Shown: positions 41,116 through 50,003 of the stretch, in pieces
How the letters are laid out: the number at the start of each line of letters is the position of its first letter
How positions within the stretch are numbered: position 1 is the stretch's first letter
NCBI GenBank assembly: GCA_965644315.1
Contig: CBFFRQ010000084.1
Coordinates: forward strand, 33,480-97,479
Direction of reading: 5' to 3'
From: Caecitellus pseudoparvulus
Lineage: Eukaryota > Bigyra: Bicosoecida
DNA: 64,000 nt
Translations under genes and position numbers: made by a program
The notes under the pieces: model-generated
Database searches by the model: none
The model's input: only the letters and a program-made list of their open reading frames with translations
Told to the model about the DNA's origin: nothing

Positions 41116-43530
41116 TCAGCAGGGCGGCAGGGCGGCCAGGCCGGCGGCGGCGTGTGCCTTGGCTCGCTCTGCGTGAGCACCAGTGTGCTTGGCAGGGCTG
41201 TCTGTGATGGCTTGGAGGAAGGTGCGGCAGGCTGCCGTGACGGGGTGGTCATCTGCCAGTGCTGCAGCGCCGCCCCGCTCAGCCCAGCTGCCCACTGCCC
41301 GGGCAGCGTTGGCCAGGAGGGGCGTCAGGGGGCGCCTGCCCACTTGAGACGTGCGTGTCACGTGGGCCAGGGTGGCCAAGGCGAAGTCGGTGACAGGGGG
41401 CGACGGGGGGGCTGGACCGCCCTCAGCTGCAAAGTGCGCAGCGAGCAGGCCGTCCATGACCCCGACAGCCCCGCTTGCCACGAGGGAGCCGTTTGCCAGC
41501 TGCTCCGCGCAGTGCCGGGAGATGTCCCCGGCCACGCCCTGGACGAAGGCGTGGGAGAGGTGGTGCAGGGGGATGTCCCCGGCTGCCGCCTCTGCAGCTT
41601 CCAGGAGGTGCTCAGGGGGCAGCATGTGCACGCTGGCACCCTTCACCTTCATGCTGCGGTCGTGGAAGTCGGGGGCTCGGCTGCGCAGGATGAAGGCGGC
41701 AGCCGACATGGCCATGCACAGGGCGGGCAGGCTAGGCTGCATGCCACTGTTGGCACTGCATGTGTGCCCGATGGCGGCCAGGGCTTCACCCAGCAGGTCC
41801 ACGCTGACACGCAGGGGGGGTGCTGGGTGCCCGCGGGGGGGCTGCACGGACACGGTGAGCAGCGGCAGGGCAGCTGCAGGCATGCCCACCGCACACACGC
41901 CTCGCAGGAGACCAGAGGCCTGGCTGCAGCCCCGCAAGACAAGAGGCCGGGTGCTGTGGCCGTGTGCGGGGGGATTCTCAGCCACCCGCTGCACGGCGTG
42001 CGTGGCCAGGCCACACAGTGCCTCCACAGCCACGGTGCTGGCCACATGGGTGTCTGCGTCGGGCGTGGCACCGACGGCCTGCAGCAGCTTCACGGTACGG
42101 CTGGGGGCCCAGGACGGCAGGCTGTGCAGCAGCCACGGCTTGGCGGCGAAGAGCAAGCGCGCGGGTTTGGAGGACACCGCCCCCCGGACACCGGCGGTGG
42201 AGACACTGCCGGGGCGCACGGTCCGTGGCGTGCGCAGCATGCGGGGCGTGTGGGCCATGCTGTGCAGCAGGGTGACGAAGGCGTACGCCGCCTCGGCGGA
42301 CTGCTTGTGGTGGTCGGGGTGGGAGGGCGAGCTGAAGGCGCGCCAGGCCTTGAGGGTGTACGCGTGCAAGTGCCCCGCCAGCCGGCTGGCTGTGGCGCCC
42401 AGGGCCTTGGCCACGTTGGGGTCCAGGTGCCCTCCTCCGCGCTGCTTGAGAGCTGTCAGGGCGTGGTGCAGGGCGTGGCCAGCTTCTGCCTCGGCCGCCA
42501 GTGACGCGAGGGGGTTGGGGACTGACCCTGCCACGCCGGGGGGGGCCCTGCTCACGACATCCTGGGCCAGCGCCACAATGGCAGTGGCGGCGGGGAGCGC
42601 CAAGTCACGCTCAGCACCAGGGGGTGCCGCCACAGCTGTCTGCAGCACAGCGGCCGCGCCCGCCAGGGCTTGGGCGTGCACCTCCTGGGGCGAGAAGGGA
42701 GTGAAGCTGGTGCCAAGGCGGCCAAGGTTGCTGGCACCGGCCGCGTCCAGGTGGCTGACTTCTCGCTCTGCACCATGGTCCCGGCCGGCGTGGAAGTACG
42801 CAAACTCCGGGTCGCTCGTGGCAACAGCAGGGCCGTCCACGTACACGCCCGTCACGCCCAGGTTGCCGGGGGGCATGGCAGGGGGCACAGACGTGGCCAG
42901 GGCACCGCTGAGAGGAGGCAGCAGCACCTCCATGAGGCGTGTGTCTGTTGCGCCTCCAATGTGCGCAGCTGCCAGCGTCTGTGCGGCGTCAAAGGGGTGC
43001 AGAGTGACCGCCACACTGGGCTGGCACAGCGTCTGCACAGTGAGGTCCACCACCACAGCCAGCTCCCGAGAGCGAAAGGCACGCATCATGGACAGCTGCA
43101 GCACTGGCAGCAGGATCTGCACACACTCCTGCGCATCTACGGGGGGCACCTGAGCCAGCGCGCTGCCCAGGGCTGCCATGCACCTGTCCATGTGCACTGC
43201 GGGAAAAGGCCCACTCTGCACCATGGCCACGAGCACCCGCAACATGCGCGCCCACCCCTGTGCAGACAACGACACGCCTTCCCGCTGCAGGTGCTTGGTG
43301 ACCAGCACCGCGGGTGAGTCGTGCCCGGTGCTGGTGCTGAGGTGGCATGTGTTTGTCAGTGGGCTTGGCAGGCCAGGCGGGGCGAGGGCGTAGAGTGCAC
43401 TGTGAAGGCGCCAAGGGGCAGCGGGTCTCGTCTGCAGCGCAAGATACGGAAAATAACGGCCAAGTTGCCGGCCCCCACTGCGCCTCGTGAACTTCTGCGC
43501 AGCGGAGACCGCGGCTGATGTCGGGTGCAT
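41116..43530 (-). CDS. Helical-repeat protein with organelle-type presequence, unknown
   Basis: About 804 residues from the ATG at 43530; an in-frame upstream ATG at 43584 is also possible. The N-terminus MHPTSAAVSAAQKFTRRSGG and the following RQLGRYFPYLALQTR are rich in Arg, Ser and Ala and free of acidic residues, as in a mitochondrial or plastid presequence. The rest is almost entirely alpha-helical, Ala/Leu-rich and made of loosely repeating helix pairs (QTLAAAHIGGATDTRLMEVL; ALCGLATHAVQRVAENPPAH). This is the appearance of FASTK, OPR or HEAT-like RNA-binding or scaffold proteins, but I could not assign a family or see a C-terminal RAP motif. It converges on ANKRD13 (8-bp gap) and diverges from SART1. 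Confidence 0.55.
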   Translation of the reverse strand: MHPTSAAVSAAQKFTRRSGGRQLGRYFPYLALQTRPAAPWRLHSALYALAPPGLPSPLTNTCHLSTSTGHDSPAVLVTKHLQREGVSLSAQGWARMLRVLVAMVQSGPFPAVHMDRCMAALGSALAQVPPVDAQECVQILLPVLQLSMMRAFRSRELAVVVDLTVQTLCQPSVAVTLHPFDAAQTLAAAHIGGATDTRLMEVLLPPLSGALATSVPPAMPPGNLGVTGVYVDGPAVATSDPEFAYFHAGRDHGAEREVSHLDAAGASNLGRLGTSFTPFSPQEVHAQALAGAAAVLQTAVAAPPGAERDLALPAATAIVALAQDVVSRAPPGVAGSVPNPLASLAAEAEAGHALHHALTALKQRGGGHLDPNVAKALGATASRLAGHLHAYTLKAWRAFSSPSHPDHHKQSAEAAYAFVTLLHSMAHTPRMLRTPRTVRPGSVSTAGVRGAVSSKPARLLFAAKPWLLHSLPSWAPSRTVKLLQAVGATPDADTHVASTVAVEALCGLATHAVQRVAENPPAHGHSTRPLVLRGCSQASGLLRGVCAVGMPAAALPLLTVSVQPPRGHPAPPLRVSVDLLGEALAAIGHTCSANSGMQPSLPALCMAMSAAAFILRSRAPDFHDRSMKVKGASVHMLPPEHLLEAAEAAAGDIPLHHLSHAFVQGVAGDISRHCAEQLANGSLVASGAVGVMDGLLAAHFAAEGGPAPPSPPVTDFALATLAHVTRTSQVGRRPLTPLLANAARAVGSWAERGGAAALADDHPVTAACRTFLQAITDSPAKHTGAHAERAKAHAAAGLAALPPC

Positions 43531-44023
43531 GGTGGCAATTACCGCAGACACCAGCGGGACAGAACGGCTGACTGCAGGCGGCACAGCCGGTCAAGGGCAT
43601 TCAACGCGAGAGCAGGCTAATGCAGAGCATTGACGGAAGTGTGCCATGTGCCTGCGATGTCGGGGAGTGGGCCTGCTTAGGTGGGGGGGGGCGGCTGCAG
43701 GTGAGCAAGGCGTGTGTGTTTCTCACTGGCCAACATGCCCTGCTGCGTCCAGCAGGGGGCGTGCTGGTGCAGAAGGTGCGCGCCCCAAAACTCGAACCAT
43801 GAGTGCTCAATATAAACGACACGCATGCCGGTGCTAGTGCGCCTCCCCCGTGCAGCCCACGCAAACGACTGAACTCTGGTTGGACAGGCGGGCGCCACTC
43901 TCGCTGCATTCCCCTGAGCTGCAGTGCTGTGGGGGGATTTTCAGCAGCTTTCTGCACCAGTTGCAGCATTACATAAGCAGATACAGACACGCAAGGAACG
44001 GCATTCAGCTTGAAGGGTCCAGG
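43531..44023. promoter_or_regulatory. Divergent intergenic region (helical protein / SART1)
   Basis: 493 bp between opposite start codons. A TATAAAC at 43811-43817 lies about 210 bp upstream of the SART1 ATG. Just upstream of the minus-strand start is CAATTACCGC, one base different from the CAATTTCCGC word. No gene is seen. Confidence 0.45.
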
Positions 44024-46152
44024 ATGGCCTCAGAGAAGGAGATCAGGTTCGTGGGCGGCTGTCCAATTTCCGCGAGCATGTGCCCCGCTCACAGCCGCCC
44101 TCCCTCCGCTCCGGCCGCAGCCTTTCCGTGGACGAAACCAACGCCCTCCGTGCAAAACTAGGATTGAAGCCCCTGCGTATTTCACAGGCCCCAGCAGAGG
44201 CTCCCGCCCCACCTGCAGCCCCGGCTGGTGATGCAAAGGAGCAGTCTGGCGGACTGGCTGCTCGCCTTGCTGCTGCCAAGGCCAAGCGCTCAGCGCCCGC
44301 CCCACAGGAGGACGTCATCGGCAAGGCAGCATCTGGTAGTGCCTCCGACTGGGTGGCGCATATGAAGGCCAAGAGGGCAGCTCGCAAGGCGACTGGCAAG
44401 GCTGCCCCAGCTCGCCGCTCTGGCCCCATGGCGTTGCTCGGTGACGGCGAGGAGGAGGAGCAGGTGGAGGGGGCGGGGCTGTCTGTGCGCCACGCCGTGG
44501 GCGACTTTGCTGAGGGGCAGGACGTGGTGCTGACGCTGGCAGACCGCAGCGTGCTGGACGAGGAGGGGGAGGACGTGCTGGAGAACAGCCGGCTGATGGC
44601 GGATGCCAAGGCGCGTCTGGCCGTGTCGCGGAAGGCCAAGGTGGCAGCCATGCGGGGGGCCACGGGTTACAGTCGCCTGGCGTCTCGGGAGGCAGGTGGC
44701 TCAGCACCTGGTCTCCTGCAGCAGTACGACGATGGGGATGAGGAGGCCATGTTGGCGGGCAAGGCGGTGCTGACGGCGAGCGGGGCGCTGGTGTCGCGTG
44801 CAGGGCTGGAGGGCGGCGACGATGCTGTGGACTCGGCTGCAGGCGACGCAGTGCGGCAGCGCCTGCAGGCAGCGGCGGGGGGTGGCACGGCGGCAGCCGA
44901 GGCGGGCGGTGTGGTGGTGGCGAGTGACTTCATGACTCGGGAGGAGGCTGCTGCGTTGATGCCTCAGGCGGGCAAGGCCTCAAAGAAGGCCAAGAAGGCC
45001 AAGAAAGCCTCCAAGCGTCGCAAGCGCCAGCGGGAGGAGGGTGGTGGCTCCCCGCCCCCTGCTGTCGATGGGGCAGTGGAGGCGGAGGCGGCAGCTCGCT
45101 TTGGCACGTCAGAAGGCAGGCTGGGGCAAGGCACGTCTGCTGGGGCACGCCTGGCTGCAGAGCTGTCGGGCTCTGGTGGTCAGGATGGGGGGGGGCAGGT
45201 GGATGCAGCTGGCGAAGCGGCGGCTGCAGCCGTGCGTGCTCGCCTCGCGGCAGCTGAGGGGGAGGAGGGGGGGGGTGACGGAGCACAGCACTTGACGAAG
45301 GCTCGCAAGTACACTCTGCGCGACACCCCTGGAGGTGCCATGAGTGGGCTGGGTGACGGGGATGCCGAGGAGGATGGCGGGGAGGCTGCCTGGGCAGCGC
45401 AGTTGGCGGCGGGGCTGGCGCGCGCCCGGGCGGCCCAGGCAGCTGCGCCGCCCAAGCCGACCGCCTCTGAGGAGGCAGGGGACGTGGAGGCTAGTGCGGT
45501 GCTGGCGAAGGTAAAGGCGGCCCGTGCCGCTCGTGCGGCGGCTGCTGCGGCGTCCGCTGGCGCCACGTCAGGCGGCAGTGGCCCCAGCACCCTCACCTTC
45601 TCCTCCAGCGCAGAGTTCACCCGGCGCCTAGCAGCCAAGACTGCTGGGCCAGCTGTGCCGTCCAGGGATGGGGGTGGCAGTGCTGGAAGTGCGCCCAGTG
45701 CTGCTGTGGCGTCTGGGGGAGGGGAGGCGGCGGCGAAGGACGAGGAGGGGAGCCTGGACCGGCAGCTGGCTGCAGCCAAGGCGGACGTCGCCAAGGCCAC
45801 TGTGGACGGGGAGATGGTGACAGAGGCAGGGGAGACGAGCTCCAGCACAGCGGCAGCGCTGTCGTTCTTGAGGCGCACAGGCGCGCTGTCCAAGGCCAAC
45901 GCGGGTGTACTGGTGGCCGGCCGTGCAAACGACCGGCGCCCTGCGCTGCCTGGAGGGGAGGAGGACCCCGCCCCACGAGTGCACCTGCGGCAGCAAGACG
46001 CTTTCGGGCGGGAGTTGACACAGAAGGAGGCGTGGAGGCAGTTGAACTATGCCTTCCACGGCTTTGGCAGCGGCAAGCGGAAGCAGGAGCGGAAGTTGAA
46101 GCGGCTGATGGAGGACATCGGAAGCTCAGGCAGTGGCAAGGGGCGCAAGTGA
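44024..46152 (+). CDS. SART1: SART1/Snu66-like tri-snRNP splicing factor
   Basis: Two exons, 44024-44050 and 44095-46152, give about 694 residues. The family's N-terminal signature is created across and after the junction: GRSLSVDETNALRAKLGLKP, as in SART1 ('SLSIEETNKLRAKLGLKPL'). The C-terminal signature is also present: QKEAWRQLNYAFHGFGSGKR followed by KQERKLKRLME. SART1/Snu66 belongs to the U4/U6-U5 tri-snRNP. Between the ends the protein is low-complexity Ala/Gly/Glu with basic blocks (KASKKAKKAKKASKRRKRQR), far poorer in conserved residues than in animals. The first intron is only 44 nt (gtgggc...cacag) and contains CAATTTCCGC. Frame requires the donor after ATCAGGTTC. Confidence 0.88.
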
Positions 46153-46342
46153 CACAGAACCAATCACTGTTCAAATGCACAGCAGACATGACATTGGCGC
46201 TGGGCACACCTGCAATTGAACGGTCCAGCACGTGGGCAGTGCGTTTGGCAGCGAGACTTCGAGTGTGCGCAGTGCAGCGAGGCCAGAGCAGCGGCTCAGC
46301 CTCCTTGCACCGTCTGAGCCATCAGCGTGGGCAGGAGGAAGA

Positions 46343-48817
46343 ATGAGTGCCTCAGCTGGATTCAGTGGGGGCAAGAAGAAGAAGTGGACCCCCAAGCCCC
46401 CCAAGCCTGCTGACGATGCACCCCGCAACAAGAAGGTGAGCAGGTGGTCGTGGTCAGGCTGCGGAAAGTCACGCGAACACCTGCCAAGGCCCAACAGCAC
46501 ACATCCGTCAACGTCGTGCCCCCCAGAAAGCCCGCAAGGAGCGCAAATCCCAGACTGATCCCCATTTTGACCTAGTTGAGGGAGGCAAGGTGCGTGCCTG
46601 GCTGCCAGTGGCGGCTGCCGTGGTGCGTGGGTGCACAATCGATTTCCGCACCCCGCCTCGGCGCAGAACCTGTGGGAGGTGTACCGGCAGAAGGCCGTCA
46701 CGCTGGCCGACAAGCGGGAGAGCATTGACAAGGTCCTGGACATGTGGAAGGGGTCCATGAAGACGCTGTGTGCACGGCACGATGCCAGCCGCGTGATCCA
46801 GAGTGTCTTCCAGTTCGGCACGGTGGTGCAGCAGGAGAAGGTGATGGCGGAGCTGAGGGGGCACCTCCTGGACATGTCCAAGGAGAAGCACGCCCACAAC
46901 ATCCTGGAGAAGATCTTGAAGTACGGCTCGCCGTCCATGAAGGCGGCGGTGCACAAGGAGCTCAAGGGTCACGCCGCCCGGCTCATGACGCACAAGATGG
47001 GCATCCTGGTGCTGGAGGCTGGCTATGCCAAGGCGTGGTCCACGGCAGACACCTGGGAGCTGCTGCAGGAGGCGTATGGGCCGCAGTATGCTCACTTGAA
47101 GGTGACCCCCGCCAAGCAGGCGCCCGTGGCGCACTTGCTCGGCACAGGCGCCCTGCCGCCGCCTGGCTGCGCCGAGGGCGGGGAGGACGTGGCAACTCTG
47201 CCCCCTGCCAAGCCAGAGGACATGTCCGTCCTGGCTGCCAAGCGTTCCCTGGACTCCCTCCTGGCAGAGCACCCCTCTGAGAAGCTGAGCGTGCTGCGCA
47301 ACCTGTACCACCACATCAACAAGTTCGTGGCCAAGGGGTTCCTGGGCACGACCATCGGCCAGCGCCTGCTCGCAGACTTCCTGCGCGTGGCGTCGCCCCT
47401 GTCCATCCGCCAGGTGGTGCCCACCATCACCGACGCCATCGTGGCCCTCGTGTCCTCCCGTGACGGCATGCTGGCCGCTTGCATCGCCCTGGCATACGCC
47501 ACCACCAAGGAGCGCAAGGTCATCCTCAGCAGCATCAAGGCGCACGTGGCGGAGCTGGCGCTGCACGACCAGGGCCACATGCTGCTGGTCAAGGCGCTGG
47601 ACTGCGTGGACGACACGGTGCAGCTGACCAAGGCCATCCTCAAGCCGCTGTCGGCGGAGCTGGACCTGGTGCGGGACGTCGCCTGTGACCGCTTCGGGCG
47701 CCGGGTGTGGCTGCACTTGCTGGCGCCAGGCAGCAGCCGGTACTTTCCCCAGACAGACATGCAGCTGCTGCAGCCTGTGTGGGTGCCTGAGCAGGAGGAG
47801 GAAGAGCAGGAGGAAGGGACGGCCGCCACGGGGCAGCGTGCGCCTGTGCGGGACCTGAGTGCGCTGGAGCCGGCAGGGCAGGGCGCAGAGGAGGAGGAGG
47901 CAGGGGACGCGGCCGACACTGTGGCTGCCACAGGCAAGCGCAAGAGCCGGGACGGTGCCCTGGACTTGACCACTGTGCAGTGGCAGGCAACGAGCAAGAA
48001 GTCTGCCCCCATCCGCCGCAAGCAGCTGCTGAAGGCCGCCCTGCCCAAGCTGCGGGATGCGATGCTGGTGCACACTGCGGACTTCATGCGCAGCCGGTGG
48101 GGTGCTGAGGTGCTGCTGGAGACAGTGAAGGCCATGGCGGAGCAGGCAGCTCTGCCCAAGGGCGTCGCCACTCCATCCGACGTGCAGCAGGTGCTGGAGG
48201 CGGTGGCAGAGGCAGTGCGGGAGGACAGTGAGGAGGGGGGCGAGGAGGAGGACGTGCAGTTGGCTGCTGCCGCAGGTGCGGGGCAGGCTGCCGCGTCCAC
48301 AGCAGTTCGCTCTGGCGTGCACTTCGGAGGGGGTGACGAGGGGGGCGACTCCCCCACGCCCGCCCGGACAGGCGAGGGCACTGAGCCGTGGCAGTCCCTC
48401 GTGGAGAACGCTGCCTCCACACTGCTGCTCAAGCGCCTGTTGCTGCTGGAGCGGGAGACACCCGCCAGCATCGGCCAGGTGCCCATCGGGGAGATGTTGT
48501 GGGATGCGGTGGCGGCCAAGTACGGCGGCCCGGCAGGGGACGGCACCGCACTTCTGCAGCACAACCGCGGGTGCTTCCTGCTGTCTGACCTGGCGCAGTC
48601 CCCTTCCGCAGGTGAGGCAGTGCGGGGCGTGCTGGGCTCCAAGGCGGCTGTGGCAGCCCTCAAGGCAGCCGACCCCTGCTCAGGCAAGGCAGTCTTGGGC
48701 AAGGCCCTTGGCGTGACGGTGCAGGATGCCAAGCCCGCCGGCAAGCCACTGCGCGGCACCAAGCGCGCGTCGGACAGTGCTGCGCCAGCTCGCGGCGGCA
48801 AGCGCTCTCGCAAGTGA
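46343..48817 (+). CDS. PUM3: PUM3/Puf6 Pumilio-like ribosome-biogenesis protein
   Basis: Three exons, 46343-46435, 46527-46589 and 46667-48817, all phase 0, give about 768 residues. The basic N-terminus (GGKKKKWTPKPPKP) suits nucleolar targeting. The Puf-A domain begins NLWEVYRQKAVTLADKRESI, with repeat motifs HDASRVIQSVFQFGTVVQQE, KEKHAHNILEKILKYGSPSM and THKMGILVLEAGYAK. The CPL domain follows (SVLRNLYHHINKFVAKGFLG; HDQGHMLLVKALDCVDDTVQ; CDRFGRRVWLHLLAP). PUM3/Puf6 binds RNA in the nucleolus and acts in 60S assembly. After an acidic linker, further alpha-helical repeats continue to a basic tail (GTKRASDSAAPARGGKRSRK). It lies 190 bp downstream of SART1 on the same strand and converges on TPI with 37 bp between stops. 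Confidence 0.93.
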
Positions 48818-48854
48818 GGCATGCCGGGCAATGCATTGCGCGGGGGGGAAGGGC

Positions 48855-49857
48855 TCACGCCTCGCTGGCTGAGGCGATGATGGCGGTGAAGTCTGCCTTC
48901 AAGCTGGCGCCACCCACGAGGAATCCGTCAATGTCCGAGAGGCTGATGAGGCTCTTGCAGTTCGAAGGCTTGACGCTGCCGCCGTAGATGATGCGGGTGG
49001 CAGTGCCCACGTCCACGGACACGTTCTCCTCCAGCCAGCTTCGGATGTCGGAGATGGACTCCTGCGCCTGGGCTGGCGAGGCGGTCTTGCCAGTGCCAAT
49101 GGCCCACACGGGCTCATACGCGATGACGACCCGGCCCCACTGCTCGGAGGAGATGGCATCCGCGAGTGGCTTCAGCTGCCCCTCCACCACCTCCATCGTC
49201 TTGCCAGCCTCTTGTTCCTCCAGCTGCTCCCCCACGCAGAACACGACAGAGAGCCCAGCGTCCAGGGCCACCTTGGCCTTGGCGGCACAGGTGTCCAGGG
49301 AGTCCCCGAAGATGTGCCGGCGCTCAGAGTGCCCCACGATCACCCAGTCCACGCCAAAGTCTGCGAGGGGCGATCCGCGTGCAGGGCGGTGGCGCGCAGA
49401 CTTGGGCTGGTGCATGGGCAAGGGCCACACCTTTCAGCATGGCGGCAGAGTGCTCCCCAGTGAAGGCGCCGAATCCCTGCGAGTAGGCGGGTTGAGGAGT
49501 TGCACTTGTTTCATTCAGTTTCGGGAAGTCGACACCACACACGCCGGCAGACGCACCTCGTGCGAATGAATGTTCTGAGCACCAATCAGCACATCCTTGG
49601 TGAGGGCTTCTTTGGTTGCTTGAATGTGCAGCGCGGGAGGTGCCAGGAAGATGTCTGTGTCGCGCAGAGGCAGCCTCGGGTGGGGCGGGGAGCAGCTGAG
49701 TTTCACGGGAGTTTCATCGCGCACCTGCGTTGGCTGGGAGGGACTCCATAGCGTTGATGGCGCTCGTCACTGTGCTGATGGTCTCCTTGGTGGAGGCCAT
49801 CTTCCAGTTCCCGCCGATGAAGAGGCGCCGGCCTCCAGACTGAGACGTGGCAGCCAT
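48855..49857 (-). CDS. TPI1: Triosephosphate isomerase
   Basis: Interconverts dihydroxyacetone phosphate and glyceraldehyde-3-phosphate in glycolysis or gluconeogenesis. Four exons, 49857-49725, 49654-49557, 49476-49431 and 49360-48855, give 260 residues; introns are 70, 80 and 70 nt with donors gtgcgc, gtgcgt and gtgtgg. Catalytic residues are all present: Lys19 (IGGNWKMAS), His103 (VIVGHSERRHIFG) and Glu175 (VIAYEPVWAIGTGK, including the flexible loop 6). The phosphate-binding loop IIYGGSVKPSNCKSL and GFLVGGASLK complete the barrel. The short N-terminus (MAATSQSGGRRLF) has no clear plastid or mitochondrial targeting peptide, so this is probably the cytosolic isoform. Length is normal for the family. 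Confidence 0.97.
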
Positions 49858-50003
49858 GGTTGGCAAGCTTCGGTGCAGGATTGGGTGGTGCTGAGGCGCA
49901 TGTGATGGCAGTGCGGCTGGCCAGATGAGTGCGGGGGCAGGGTGAGGTCAAATACACAAGTAATGTGCGCACATGACCTGCATTGCCCGTCCACGCCCAA
50001 GCC

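Noticed and set aside
40810-43153. Plus-strand frames of 564 and 600 codons over the ANKRD13 end and helical gene
   Set aside because: Shadows of genes on other frames; low-complexity Gly/Arg-rich output without motifs.
46508-48858. Long minus-strand open frames (684 and 588 codons) across the PUM3 gene
   Set aside because: They mirror a well-supported Puf/CPL protein on the plus strand; high GC keeps antisense frames open. Their sequences are compositional (Gln/Leu/His or Ser/Ala-rich) with no family signal.
49500-49557. Coding continuation of TPI through intron sequence
   Set aside because: The frame is open but family alignment requires HSHE to join GFGAFTGEHSA, so this is intron 2.
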